A DNA stretch of 28,816 bases from Alloclostridium intestinigallinarum (GCA_904393845.1 CAJFNB010000016.1:1-28816), one strand, 5' to 3'. Positions 14,020 to 23,315 are shown, counted from the stretch's first letter. The notes: generated from the letters alone by a model not told the origin. A program made the numbers and translations.

Positions 14020-15678
14020 GTGGCTGTAAACAGGACAAAATTTGCATATATTAATATAGCATGCTCGTTGGTATCATCTATTTTGAGGATGGTGCTAGCG
14101 TTTTTTGTTCAGCAGCAATTGGTAAAGTATCTCGGATATGATTTAGTGGGGGTAAATAGGACGTGTACGTCAATTATCGGCATGCTGTCGGTGGCAGAAA
14201 TGGGCTTGGGAAGTGCAATAACATTTTGCTTATACGAGCCTCTTTCACACGATAACAGAAAAAAAATATCTGCCTTAATCAGCCTTTATCGTAAGATATA
14301 CTACGGTGTGGCGTTCGTAGTCATTGTAGGTGTTGCGGTAACTATGCCGTTTATCAAAAAATTCACACAAAGTAACTATGATTTGAGTTATTTGTGTTTG
14401 GTTTACGGACTGTTTGCACTAAACACGGTGGCATCGTACTTATTGTCATATAACCAAACACTTTTAGCAGCTGACCAACACGAATATATTACGACACTGA
14501 TTACATCTGTCTCGTCTACATTGATGTATATAGTGCAATTTATAGTGCTTTATAGTGTAAAGTTTTTTGCTGATAAAGCGAGAGAATTCTTTGTGATATA
14601 TTTATTGGTAGCGGTTTTATTTACGTTTATCGGGAATATAGTGGTTTATATAATCGTACGCAGAAAATATCCATATATTAAGAAATTTAAAAAAGAAAAG
14701 CTCGGAAAAGATGATAAATTAACGATCAAAAAAAAAGTTGGCGCGCTGATCTATCATAGAATAGGTAATTATTTGGTTACAGGAACCGACACACTGATAA
14801 TTACGGGGTTTTTAACATCTGCGGTTTCCGGCATAACAAGTAATTACTATACAATCACGACTGCGCTGAATACGATTTTGACAAAAGTCCCGAATGCCTT
14901 ATTGCCCGGTTTTGGAAATTTAATTGTAGAAGCGGACGGAAAAAAAACATACTCTGTATATAAACGAGCACAGTTTCCGATATTCGTTCTGTTTACGGTT
15001 GCGGGCATAGGCGCAACAGTATTGAGTGATTTATTTATATCACGAATCTGGCTTAGTGAAACAGGTTTAATGGATCATGCGTTTACAATTTTATTAGGGA
15101 CTAACTTTTTTATAACCGGATACACGATGCTTATGGGGAATGTGCGCTTTGCTGCGGGAGTATTTGAGCCTGATAAGTATTTGCATATCGTCATAGCTGT
15201 TCTCAATCTCATTATTTCAATATTGCTTGTAAATGTTTGGGGTGCTGCCGGTGTATTGGTCGGGACGCTGATATGTTTGTTAATAAAAGAAAGCAGTGTT
15301 CTGCCGTATATATGTTGTAAATATGTATTCAAAATAAAAACTAGACTCTTGATTGCCAGATTATGGTTTGAGTATATTTTATATGGAATACTGTGCGTTG
15401 CGTGTTGGTTCATTTGCGGCACATTTACGATGGATAATGCGATAGTGGAATTTATTTTGAAGGGATTAATTTGCGCGGTGTTGCCTACGTGTGTAATATG
15501 TTTGCTGTATTGCAGAACTTCTGAAATGAAATATTATGTGGGAAGAGTTAAAAATTTGATTTCGAAAATTATAAATTGCATGCGAAAATCAAAAAGAAAG
15601 GAAGAGAATAACAATATTGACAGCAGTATAGAGGAAAATCAAGTTATGTCTGATAATACGGAGGATTCAAAACAATGA
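14020..15678 (+). CDS. wzx: Wzx-type polysaccharide flippase
   Basis: A 552-residue membrane protein of the MOP/MATE-like polysaccharide transporter superfamily with about fourteen hydrophobic segments. It flips the undecaprenyl-linked repeat unit to the outside for Wzy. Family-like parts include FFVQQQLVKYLGYDLVGVNR, MLSVAEMGLGSAITFCLYEP (the common A-E-x-G-L-G motif), ITTALNTILTKVPNALLPGF and VLNLIISILLVNVWGAAGVL. It ends with a charged cytosolic tail (SKRKEENNNIDSSIEENQ). The start is a GTG at 14020 with GAGGTGA just upstream. Nine A in a row (about 14728-14736) lie within the frame. The TGA overlaps the rmlCD ATG (ATGA). It replaces the truncated flippase at 11661, and its subtype differs from that remnant. 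Confidence 0.9.
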   Translation: MAVNRTKFAYINIACSLVSSILRMVLAFFVQQQLVKYLGYDLVGVNRTCTSIIGMLSVAEMGLGSAITFCLYEPLSHDNRKKISALISLYRKIYYGVAFVVIVGVAVTMPFIKKFTQSNYDLSYLCLVYGLFALNTVASYLLSYNQTLLAADQHEYITTLITSVSSTLMYIVQFIVLYSVKFFADKAREFFVIYLLVAVLFTFIGNIVVYIIVRRKYPYIKKFKKEKLGKDDKLTIKKKVGALIYHRIGNYLVTGTDTLIITGFLTSAVSGITSNYYTITTALNTILTKVPNALLPGFGNLIVEADGKKTYSVYKRAQFPIFVLFTVAGIGATVLSDLFISRIWLSETGLMDHAFTILLGTNFFITGYTMLMGNVRFAAGVFEPDKYLHIVIAVLNLIISILLVNVWGAAGVLVGTLICLLIKESSVLPYICCKYVFKIKTRLLIARLWFEYILYGILCVACWFICGTFTMDNAIVEFILKGLICAVLPTCVICLLYCRTSEMKYYVGRVKNLISKIINCMRKSKRKEENNNIDSSIEENQVMSDNTEDSKQ

Positions 15679-17066
15679 ATTTTATTGATACAAAACTCAG
15701 GGGAGTAAAGATAGTAGAACCGGTGGCATACGGAGATAACCGCGGCTGGTTTATGGAAACTTATAACGAAGGGGAATTCCATAAAAACAATCTTTATTAT
15801 AATTTCGTGCAGGATAACCAAAGTTTTTCCGCGCAAAAAGGAGTGCTTCGCGGATTGCATTTTCAGAACAATCCTTTTGCGCAAGCCAAATTCGTGCGGT
15901 GCACCCAAGGTGCAATTTTAGACGTGGCGGTTGATATAAGAAAGGGCAGCGACACTTATCTGCAGTACGTAAGTGTGGAGCTGAGTGCGGAGAACAAAAG
16001 ACAGCTGCTTATTCCACGCGGGTTTGCGCACGGTTTTGTAACTCTCACAGACAACGTGATGGTGCAATACAAGGTAGATAATCTTTACAGTAAGCCGCAC
16101 GACAGGGGAATACAATATTGCGACCCTTCCATAGGTGTAAAGTGGGATATTACGAATCCGATTCTTTCGGTAAAGGATACCACAAGCCCCATGTTGAAGG
16201 ACAGCGACGCGAATTTTACAATAAAAGTTTTGGTTACGGGCGTTAAAGGACAGCTGGGATATGATATGGTGAAAAAGCTGACGCAAGAGGGGTTCGAGTG
16301 CAAGGGTATAGATATAGACGATTGCGATATTACCGATGAAAACGCTGTTAAGGAATATATAGTAAAATATAATCCCGACGTGGTAGTTCATTGCGCGGCG
16401 TATACGGCGGTGGACAGAGCCGAGGAAAACGAAGCGGCGTGCAGAAAGGTGAACGTGGAAGGCAGTGAAAATATAGCCAAAGCGTGCAGGCTGATAGATG
16501 CAAAGATGGTTTATGTCTCCACCGACTACGTATACGGAGGGGCGGGGGAGAAGCCGTTTGAAGTGACGGATAAAATTGCGCCGCTCAATGTATACGGTAA
16601 GACAAAATTCGAAGGTGAGCAAGCGTGCAGAAGGCATTTGGAAAAACTTTTCGTCGTAAGAACGTCGTGGGTATTCGGTAAAAACGGTGGTAATTTCGTG
16701 AAAACGATGCTTAAACTTGCGGGAGAGAAAAATGAACTTTCCGTAGTAAGCGATCAGATAGGATCGCCTACATATACGGTTGATCTTGCTGATTTTCTGT
16801 TTTATATTATTCAAACGGATAAATACGGCACGTACCATTGCTCCAACGAGGGATATTGTTCGTGGAATGAGTTTGCCAAGGAGATATTCCGTCTAGCAGG
16901 TAAAGACGTCAAGGTAAACGAGGTATTGACTAAGGATTACAAGAGCGTTGCGGCAAGGCCGCTTAACAGCAGATTGAGCAAGAAGTGCCTGGAAGAATGC
17001 GGTTTCGGCAAGATGCCGACATGGCAGGACGCTTTGGACAGATATTTGAAGGAGATTGGAAAATGA
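15675..17066 (+). CDS. rmlCD: fused dTDP-4-dehydrorhamnose 3,5-epimerase / reductase (RmlC-RmlD)
   Basis: One 463-residue chain joins the last two enzymes of dTDP-L-rhamnose synthesis. Residues 1 to about 180 are RmlC (double-stranded beta-helix), with the catalytic pattern His62 (GVLRGLHFQ), Lys72 and Tyr132 at almost the same numbers as in stand-alone enzymes. Residues from about 184 are RmlD, a short-chain dehydrogenase with TGVKGQLG (188-195) for NAD(P)H, CAAYTAVDRAEEN, YVSTDYVYGG and the Y307-x3-K311 pair (NVYGKTKFEGEQ). The linker is only a few residues, so the substrate can pass within one polypeptide. Such fusions are known in Firmicutes. The start overlaps the flippase stop, and the end overlaps rmlB (ATGA at 17063). 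AT content returns to the window average here. Confidence 0.95.
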   Translation: MNFIDTKLRGVKIVEPVAYGDNRGWFMETYNEGEFHKNNLYYNFVQDNQSFSAQKGVLRGLHFQNNPFAQAKFVRCTQGAILDVAVDIRKGSDTYLQYVSVELSAENKRQLLIPRGFAHGFVTLTDNVMVQYKVDNLYSKPHDRGIQYCDPSIGVKWDITNPILSVKDTTSPMLKDSDANFTIKVLVTGVKGQLGYDMVKKLTQEGFECKGIDIDDCDITDENAVKEYIVKYNPDVVVHCAAYTAVDRAEENEAACRKVNVEGSENIAKACRLIDAKMVYVSTDYVYGGAGEKPFEVTDKIAPLNVYGKTKFEGEQACRRHLEKLFVVRTSWVFGKNGGNFVKTMLKLAGEKNELSVVSDQIGSPTYTVDLADFLFYIIQTDKYGTYHCSNEGYCSWNEFAKEIFRLAGKDVKVNEVLTKDYKSVAARPLNSRLSKKCLEECGFGKMPTWQDALDRYLKEIGK

Positions 17067-18082
17067 AGATACTTATAACCGGAGGAGCCGGATTTATAGG
17101 CGGCAATTTCGTATATTATATGCTGCAAAACCATGCCGACTATATGATTGTATGTCTTGATAAACTAACGTATGCGGGCAATCTTTCCACTCTTGCGGAA
17201 GCAATGAAAAATGAGAGGTTCAAGTTTGTCAAAGGTGATATTGCCGATAAGAAATTTGTCGAAGAACTGTTTAAGCATGAAAAATTCGATGCGTGCGTTA
17301 ACTTTGCGGCTGAAAGTCACGTGGACAGGAGCATAGAAGATCCGCAGATTTTCCTTATGACAAACATTATAGGTACCCAGGTTTTGATGGACGCCTGCCG
17401 GCTTAACGGAAATATACGCTATCACCAGGTATCCACCGACGAGGTTTACGGCGATCTGCCGCTTGACAGACCCGATCTTATGTTTACCGAGGCAACGCCC
17501 ATACATACGTCGAGTCCGTACAGCGCAAGCAAAGCGGGCGCGGATTTGCTCGTTCAGGCTTATTATCGCACTTACGGGCTGCCGGTGACGATTTCACGTT
17601 GCAGCAATAACTACGGCCCCTATCATTTTCCGGAAAAACTTATTCCGCTTATGATAACGCGCGCTTTGGCTGACGAGAGCCTGCCCGTTTACGGCGACGG
17701 TAAAAACGTTCGCGACTGGCTGTACGTTGAAGACCACTGCCGCGCGATAGATCTTATTCTGCATAAGGGCAAAATAGGCGAAGTTTATAATGTGGGCGGA
17801 CATAACGAAATGGCGAATATAGATATAGTCAGGCTTATTCTGAAAAAGCTCGGCAAGCCTGAAAGTCTTATAAGATACGTGACCGACCGAAAGGGGCATG
17901 ACAGGAGATACGCCATCGATCCTACGAAAATACATAATGAATTGGGTTGGCTTCCGGAAACAAAGTTCGCCGATGGAATAGAAAAGACGGTAAAATGGTA
18001 CTTGGATAACAAGAAGTGGTGGCAGGATATAATCAGCGGCGAATATCGCAGTTATTACGAAAAAATGTATTCAAACAGGTGA
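17063..18082 (+). CDS. rmlB: dTDP-glucose 4,6-dehydratase
   Basis: The 339-residue extended short-chain dehydrogenase converts dTDP-glucose to dTDP-4-keto-6-deoxyglucose. Visible motifs are the NAD-binding TGGAGFIGGNF (from residue 6), NFAAESHVDRSIEDP, and the dehydratase signature VSTDEVYGDL with Thr125-Asp126-Glu127. Y153-x3-K157 lies in SPYSASKAG, followed by SRCSNNYGPYHFPEKLIPL. The length is normal. I chose the ATG at 17063, which overlaps the rmlCD TGA and follows AAGGAGA; an in-frame start 78 bases upstream lies inside rmlCD. Its product is the substrate of RmlC and could also feed the DegT aminotransferase at 2736 to make a 4-amino-4,6-dideoxy sugar. Confidence 0.97.
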   Translation: MKILITGGAGFIGGNFVYYMLQNHADYMIVCLDKLTYAGNLSTLAEAMKNERFKFVKGDIADKKFVEELFKHEKFDACVNFAAESHVDRSIEDPQIFLMTNIIGTQVLMDACRLNGNIRYHQVSTDEVYGDLPLDRPDLMFTEATPIHTSSPYSASKAGADLLVQAYYRTYGLPVTISRCSNNYGPYHFPEKLIPLMITRALADESLPVYGDGKNVRDWLYVEDHCRAIDLILHKGKIGEVYNVGGHNEMANIDIVRLILKKLGKPESLIRYVTDRKGHDRRYAIDPTKIHNELGWLPETKFADGIEKTVKWYLDNKKWWQDIISGEYRSYYEKMYSNR

Positions 18083-18091
18083 GGTAATTAT

Positions 18092-18970
18092 ATGAAGGGG
18101 ATAATTTTAGCGGGAGGCAGTGGAACCAGACTTTATCCGCTTACAAAATATACGTCAAAACAGGCGTTGCCTGTATATGACAAGCCGATGATATATTATC
18201 CGCTGTCCACGCTTATGCTTGCGGGTATAAGGGATATTCTCATTATATCAACTCCGCGCGATCTGCCCACGTTCAAAAATATGCTCGGAGACGGAAGTAA
18301 TTTCGGAATACGGCTTTCGTATGCAGAACAGCCTTCTCCGGACGGCTTGGCACAGGCGTTTATAATTGGCGAAGATTTTATCGGCAAAGATAAATGCGCT
18401 ATGATCCTGGGCGACAATATATTCCATGGCAACGGACTTTCCAGAGTGTTAAAGCAGGCTGCGGAAAAGGAAACCGGAGCAACGGTGTTCGGTTATTACG
18501 TGGATGATCCGGAGCGCTTCGGGGTAGTGGAATTCGATAAAGACGGCGAAGTTATTTCCATAGAAGAAAAACCCAAAAAGCCGAAGTCGAATTATGCCGT
18601 TGCAGGGCTTTATATTTACGATAATAAAGTTGTGGAGTATGCTAAAAAAATAAAACCGAGTGAAAGAGGCGAACTTGAAATAACCGACATAAACAAACTG
18701 TATTTGCAGGAAGGGCAGCTGCACGTAAAATTGCTCGGGCGCGGTTACGCGTGGCTGGATACGGGCACGATAGAGAGTTTGCTGGAAGCGGCGGAATTTA
18801 TGAGTATTTTGGAAAAAAGACAGGGGATAAAAGTGTGTATACCCGAAGAAATAGCCTATAAAAACGGTTGGATAAGCGCGAAAAAATTAGGTGAAATTAT
18901 TTCTGAATACGGCAAGAGCAACTACGGGAATTACCTGAGAAAGGTAAAAGAAGGAAGAATCAGATATTAA
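18092..18970 (+). CDS. rmlA: glucose-1-phosphate thymidylyltransferase
   Basis: The 292-residue nucleotidyltransferase makes dTDP-glucose from glucose 1-phosphate and dTTP, the entry step to dTDP-rhamnose. The N-terminal signature LAGGSGTRLYPLT (from residue 6) with KQALPVYDKPMIYYPLS is complete. Further on are EQPSPDGLAQAF, LGDNIFHGNG, FGVVEFD, EEKPKKPKSNYAVAGLYIYD and AWLDTGTIESLLEA. These features and the length identify the short RmlA type rather than UDP-glucose pyrophosphorylase. A GAGGTAATT site precedes the ATG, nine bases after rmlB. It is the last gene of the polysaccharide operon and is followed 20 bases later by a strong terminator. Confidence 0.97.
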   Translation: MKGIILAGGSGTRLYPLTKYTSKQALPVYDKPMIYYPLSTLMLAGIRDILIISTPRDLPTFKNMLGDGSNFGIRLSYAEQPSPDGLAQAFIIGEDFIGKDKCAMILGDNIFHGNGLSRVLKQAAEKETGATVFGYYVDDPERFGVVEFDKDGEVISIEEKPKKPKSNYAVAGLYIYDNKVVEYAKKIKPSERGELEITDINKLYLQEGQLHVKLLGRGYAWLDTGTIESLLEAAEFMSILEKRQGIKVCIPEEIAYKNGWISAKKLGEIISEYGKSNYGNYLRKVKEGRIRY

Positions 18971-18989
18971 GGTCCGACAATCAATACAA

Positions 18990-19017
18990 GCCGAGGGGAG
19001 TCCCTCGGCATATTTTT
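18990..19017 (+). terminator. strong Rho-independent terminator of the polysaccharide operon
   Basis: GCCGAGGG (18990-18997) pairs perfectly with CCCTCGGC (19002-19009) around a GAGT loop and is followed by ATATTTTT. It lies 20 bases after the rmlA stop. Confidence 0.9.
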
Positions 19018-19051
19018 ACAAAAAAACTACATTAAGCGGTACGACCCGGTA

Positions 19052-19081
19052 TTGACGGTTTTAATTGCGTTGGGTTATAAT
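19052..19081 (+). promoter_or_regulatory. promoter of the ABC exporter operon
   Basis: TTGACG (19052-19057), 18 bases, TATAAT (19076-19081). The ABC gene begins at 19149, leaving a leader of about 60 nt in which GGAGGCGGGG forms the ribosome binding region. Confidence 0.7.
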
Positions 19082-19148
19082 ATAGATAAATTCGTTTGCG
19101 TCGGGGTTCGGGGCGGACGGGTTTTACTCGTTTTCGGAGGCGGGGAAA

Positions 19149-21878
19149 ATGCTCAGATTAAAGGGGATAGAAAAGTTTTACAAGACGGGTGACGGCGGAG
19201 TTCTGGCGCTGAAAGGGATAGATATAAACTTTCGCCGCAACGAGTTCGTGTCGGTGCTGGGTCCTTCGGGGTGCGGCAAGACTACGCTTTTGAATATAAT
19301 AGGCGGACTTGACCATTATACTGCCGGCGAAATGAGCATAGACGGCGTTTCCACCAAAGAATACGGCGACCGCGATTGGGATACCTACCGTAACGAGCGG
19401 ATAGGTTTTGTATTTCAAAGTTACAATCTGATACCGCAGCAGAGCATTCAGGGGAACGTGGAACTTGCCCTTACCATAGCGGGCGTGGGCAGGCAGGAGC
19501 GTGCGCGCAGGGCGCGCGAGGCGCTGGACAAGGTGGGGCTTGCCGGGCTTTACAACAAAAAGCCCAACCAGCTTTCGGGAGGACAATGCCAAAGGGTGGC
19601 TATTGCCAGAGCGCTTGTGAACGAACCGGAGATACTGCTTGCCGACGAGCCTACGGGCGCGCTCGATACCGTGACGTCCGTGCAGATAATGGACCTTATC
19701 AGGGAGATAGCGGGCGATAAGCTGGTGATTATGGTCACGCACAACCCGGAACTTGCCAAGGAATATTCAACCAGAATAGTAGAGCTTCTGGACGGGAAAA
19801 TGGTGGGCGATTCCAACCCTTACACGGACGAAGAGTGCGATAAAGACGCCGCGGAAATGCGGCGGGAGCCGGAATACGCGGCGGAGGCTTGCGAAGAAAC
19901 AAGTAAGGATAAAGAGAAAGAAGAAAAGGCGAAAGGTTTGCGCAAATTATTCAAAAAACGCGGGGCAGGGGTGAAAAAACGCAAGTCGAAACTGTCTTTC
20001 GGAACGGCGTTTTCGCTTTCTGCGAGAAATCTGCGCGCCAAGATAAAGCGCACCGTCATGGTGTGTATAGCCGGAAGTATAGGCATTATCGGCGTGGCGA
20101 GCGTGCTGGCGGTTTCTTCGGGTGTGCAGAACTACATAACGGATATGCAGAACGATATGCTTTCGGGCAATCCGGTAGCCGTGCAGGAATCGGGAATAAA
20201 TCTTTCGTCCGTAACCGAACTTATGTCGGGAGGACAGATATCCGACGTAATAAAGCAGTCCGTCGAGGACGGATATATCAACGTGGATACCGCGATAGAT
20301 TCGCTCATGCGTATGGCGGAGATGATGGGCGGGTTTACTTTCGAAAATGAAATTACGCAGGATTATATCGACTACGTCAAAGCCATGCCGCAGGAGTATT
20401 ATTCGGCGATGTCGTTCGATTACGGCATAAATATGGCGTATTCGCTATATACGGATTATACGATGGCGGAAGGAGAAGAACGGCTTTCCGTATTCGCGGC
20501 GGACAGCAAGCTGCGCGCGCTTATGGAGCAGGCGGGGTATTCGGAGCTGTCAAGTTCTTTTGACGACGCGGCGGGCGTATTTTCCTTGGCGCCCGATAAC
20601 GCCGAGTTCATTTTATCGCAGTACGATATAGTAAACGAGGGCGGTTATATCCCCGCGCAGGCGGGTGAAATAATGATAGTCGTCAACGACGAAACGGAGA
20701 TATCGGATATTCTGCTTGCCCAACTGGGATATTATACGCAGGAAGAATTCCTCAACGCGATATATAAGGCGGCGGGCGACGAACGCTACGACGAAAGTCT
20801 GGACAAGCCGCGCATTTCCTATGAAGAGTTGCTCGGCAAGACGTTCACTTTTTATCCCAATGACGAGATATACACTTCGGAAGAAGGCATAACGGGGACG
20901 AAGTTCGGCTATGACGCTTCGCACGAAGGGGAGGGAATCGAACTTACCGTTACGGCGATTCTGCGGCCGAAGGAGGGGCTTTCTTTCGGAAGTCTGGATA
21001 CGGGCGTTTACTATACTCAGGCGCTTGCGGACGAAATTGTCAAAGTAAATTCCCAATCGGAAATAGTAAATTATATGCTTGAAAACGAGCAGACAGGCGG
21101 CGAATACGCTCTGGTGGGTACGGTTGTCGGGTCGCAGATAATGGGCACGATACCCACATACGAGATGAGCTACACTTTCGAGGGAAGTACGTATACGCGC
21201 ACGATGTGCGTGGGCAGTACGTACAGCGCGCAGAATACCACGATATACACGCTTATGCTGCGCGACGCCGGAGGCAATACCATTCCCGAAACGATAAGCA
21301 TATATCCCGTGGATTTCGAGTTGAAAGACGGCGTGACCGCGTATCTGAGCAAATGGAACGAAGACGGCGACATTACCGTGAACGGTAAGGTGTTGACCGC
21401 GGAGGAGAGGGCGCAGATAACTTATACCGATAATCTTTCCGTAATCATATCCATGATAGGCGATATGATAGACATAGTAACTTATGCGCTGGTGGCGTTT
21501 ACCGCGCTTTCGCTGGTGGTTTCCACCGTAATGATAGCTATTATCACATATGTGTCGGTAATAGAGAGGGTGAAAGAAATAGGCGTTATACGCTCGCTTG
21601 GCGGCAGAAAGAAAGACGTGTCGCGCCTGTTCAACGCGGAAACGTTTATCATCGGGTTTATCTCGGGCGTGATAGGCATTGTGATCACATATATAATCTG
21701 CCTTGTCATAAACGCCGTCGTAGGCGCGGCGGTCGGCATTACCGGTATAGCAAGTCTGCCGTTCACGACCGCGCTCATACTTATAGCGGTATCCGTGCTT
21801 CTTACGCTCATATCCGGGCTTATCCCCGCAAAACTTGCGGCGAAGAAAGATCCCGTGGAAGCGCTCAGAAGCGAATAA
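19149..21878 (+). CDS. MacB-like ABC transporter, ATPase fused to FtsX-type permease
   Basis: The 909-residue single chain begins with a complete ABC ATPase: Walker A GPSGCGKTT (38-46), Q-loop Gln90, LSGGQ (142-146), Walker B ILLADE (162-167), H-loop His198. A charged linker (about 225-285, rich in Glu and Lys) leads to an FtsX/MacB permease: TM1 about 303-324, a large outside domain (about 325-775), then TM2 (776-804), TM3 (832-858) and TM4 (872-893), ending with AKLAAKKDPVEALRSE. With one ATPase and four spans per chain it should work as a homodimer, a mechanotransmission-type exporter of the LolCDE/MacB class, often for peptides, lipoproteins or antibiotics. No partner membrane-fusion or two-component genes lie beside it. 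The nitroreductase gene follows after 12 bases. Confidence 0.92.
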   Translation: MLRLKGIEKFYKTGDGGVLALKGIDINFRRNEFVSVLGPSGCGKTTLLNIIGGLDHYTAGEMSIDGVSTKEYGDRDWDTYRNERIGFVFQSYNLIPQQSIQGNVELALTIAGVGRQERARRAREALDKVGLAGLYNKKPNQLSGGQCQRVAIARALVNEPEILLADEPTGALDTVTSVQIMDLIREIAGDKLVIMVTHNPELAKEYSTRIVELLDGKMVGDSNPYTDEECDKDAAEMRREPEYAAEACEETSKDKEKEEKAKGLRKLFKKRGAGVKKRKSKLSFGTAFSLSARNLRAKIKRTVMVCIAGSIGIIGVASVLAVSSGVQNYITDMQNDMLSGNPVAVQESGINLSSVTELMSGGQISDVIKQSVEDGYINVDTAIDSLMRMAEMMGGFTFENEITQDYIDYVKAMPQEYYSAMSFDYGINMAYSLYTDYTMAEGEERLSVFAADSKLRALMEQAGYSELSSSFDDAAGVFSLAPDNAEFILSQYDIVNEGGYIPAQAGEIMIVVNDETEISDILLAQLGYYTQEEFLNAIYKAAGDERYDESLDKPRISYEELLGKTFTFYPNDEIYTSEEGITGTKFGYDASHEGEGIELTVTAILRPKEGLSFGSLDTGVYYTQALADEIVKVNSQSEIVNYMLENEQTGGEYALVGTVVGSQIMGTIPTYEMSYTFEGSTYTRTMCVGSTYSAQNTTIYTLMLRDAGGNTIPETISIYPVDFELKDGVTAYLSKWNEDGDITVNGKVLTAEERAQITYTDNLSVIISMIGDMIDIVTYALVAFTALSLVVSTVMIAIITYVSVIERVKEIGVIRSLGGRKKDVSRLFNAETFIIGFISGVIGIVITYIICLVINAVVGAAVGITGIASLPFTTALILIAVSVLLTLISGLIPAKLAAKKDPVEALRSE

Positions 21879-21890
21879 AAAGGGGGTTAT

Positions 21891-22559
21891 ATGGATAATT
21901 TCGAACTTATGCAAAGCAGACATTCCGTACGCAGTTACCTTGATAAAGCCATTGGAAGCGGGAAGGTTGAGTTTTTGAAAAATGAGATAGAAAAAGCCAA
22001 CGCCGAAGGCGGATTGCATATGCAACTTATTTTGAACGAGCCGCATGCTTTCGACAGCTTCATGGCAAGGTACGGCAAATTTTCCGGCGTGCGCAATTAT
22101 ATCGCTTTGGTAGGTAAAAAGGGCGCAGGGGCGCAGGAAAAATTGGGATATTACGGCGAAAGGGTTGTGCTTGCCGCCCAAAGCGCCGGGCTGAACACCT
22201 GCTGGGTGGGAATGACTTATAAAAAAATCGGGAAAGCCTTTGAACTCGGCAAAGGAGAGAAGATATACGGGGTTATCGCTCTCGGTTACGGAAAGACGCA
22301 GGGAAAGGCGCACACGGGCAAAAAGCCGTCAGACGTGTGCGACCCCGAAGGCAAGCCCGAATGGTTCATGCGCGGAGTGGAAGCGGCGTTGCTTGCCCCC
22401 ACGGCGCTCAACAGGCAGGGCTTCAAGTTTTCATTGAACGACGACGGCAATGTCGCGGCATATATGAGTCCCGGCTTTTACCGCAGTATGGATCTGGGTA
22501 TCGTAAAATACCATTTCGAACTCGGCGTGGGACGGAAGTTCGGTTGGGCGGAAAAGTGA
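21891..22559 (+). CDS. nitroreductase-family protein (TM1586 type)
   Basis: A 222-residue flavin (FMN) enzyme of the nitroreductase fold, best matching the Thermotoga TM1586-like subfamily. It has the N-terminal ELMQSRHSVRSYLDKAI with the phosphate-binding Arg-His-Ser-Val-Arg, NYIALVGKKG, the central AAQSAGLNTCWVGM strand, VIALGYGK, and APTALNRQGFKFSL, the second FMN-contacting segment. In ordinary nitroreductases these two halves are arranged similarly. The redox substrate is not predictable. An AAGGGGG site precedes the ATG, and the 12-base gap to the ABC gene implies a shared transcript, so it may act on the same toxic compound that the pump exports; that is inference. The gene converges on the minus-strand gene ending at 22580. 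Confidence 0.85.
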   Translation: MDNFELMQSRHSVRSYLDKAIGSGKVEFLKNEIEKANAEGGLHMQLILNEPHAFDSFMARYGKFSGVRNYIALVGKKGAGAQEKLGYYGERVVLAAQSAGLNTCWVGMTYKKIGKAFELGKGEKIYGVIALGYGKTQGKAHTGKKPSDVCDPEGKPEWFMRGVEAALLAPTALNRQGFKFSLNDDGNVAAYMSPGFYRSMDLGIVKYHFELGVGRKFGWAEK

Positions 22560-22579
22560 CCGGTCGGTAAACCGCCCGT

Positions 22580-23272
22580 CTATACTACGCATACTGCGGA
22601 AAAATAGACCGTGAATTCGCCGTTTTCATACTTGCAGAATTCCTGCACGTATCCGAGCAAATCGGCGTTGTAAAGTCCTGTAATGCGCCGCATAACGGAT
22701 AAGTCGAACGTACCGCTCCTTATATATACCGGAGTGGCGGTGTTTACCGCCGATACGTCCGCCGTTACGGGGCGGATAAGTTTTCCGTCAGAATACAATC
22801 CGTCAAGATATTCGCCGCTTCTTCCGCTTAGGTCGATATAAAAAATGCGTTCGCCGTTTGTTACTTTTACTTTGTATCCGTCCTGATATTGCGCGGTATA
22901 TTCGTTTTCTATTTCGTCGCTGTCGAATATTATTTCGGGCTGAGGTCCTGAAAAATCGTATATGCAGGAGTAGGAAAAAGCTCCGCTACCGCCGCTTTGT
23001 ATGTTGTAATATACGTCGTTCAAGCCGTCGCCCGTAAAATCTGCAAGCACGAGCGAAGGTTCGTATCCGCTGTCATGCGAAGGGGCGACGGTAAATTTTT
23101 CGCCGCCGCGTTCAACGTAAATAACCGCGTCCGTGCAGTATGCGCCGCCGTCCGCCTGTTGCGCTTCGAGCACGGCGCAAATTCGGTTTTCGCAAGTTTT
23201 ATTCGTCCCCGGCACACACGTAAACGGCGAAATTATGCAGGTTAATAATGCCGCCACGATTTTTATCTTCAT
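22580..23272 (-). CDS. secreted VCBS/FG-GAP-like protein of unknown function
   Basis: A 230-residue protein with an N-terminal signal-peptide-like segment (MKIKIVAALLTCIISPFTC). The Cys is not in a clean lipobox (Thr at -1), so I call it secreted or membrane-anchored, not a proven lipoprotein. The core PSLVLADFTGDGLNDVYYNI (about 70-90) contains a D-x-T-x-D-G calcium-binding-like loop of the FG-GAP/VCBS type, then SGGSGAFSYSCIYDF. This layout occurs in a set of uncharacterised exported Clostridia/Bacilli proteins. The ATG at 23272 is preferred because it begins the signal sequence; the frame continues 14 codons upstream from a TTG but without sense. No clear promoter is visible. It ends 20 bases from the convergent nitroreductase gene, which leaves little room for terminators. 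Confidence 0.75.
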   Translation of the reverse strand: MKIKIVAALLTCIISPFTCVPGTNKTCENRICAVLEAQQADGGAYCTDAVIYVERGGEKFTVAPSHDSGYEPSLVLADFTGDGLNDVYYNIQSGGSGAFSYSCIYDFSGPQPEIIFDSDEIENEYTAQYQDGYKVKVTNGERIFYIDLSGRSGEYLDGLYSDGKLIRPVTADVSAVNTATPVYIRSGTFDLSVMRRITGLYNADLLGYVQEFCKYENGEFTVYFSAVCVV

Positions 23273-23315
23273 AACGTAAGTATGTGCTATTGAAAGCGGT
23301 TGTTGCAACGGCAAC

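Noticed and set aside
20613..22313. Long open frame of 566 codons on the minus strand
   Set aside because: It lies opposite the ABC exporter and nitroreductase genes, whose motifs are unmistakable. The minus product is rich in Arg, His and Tyr with no family motif, as expected for a shadow of codon-biased genes.
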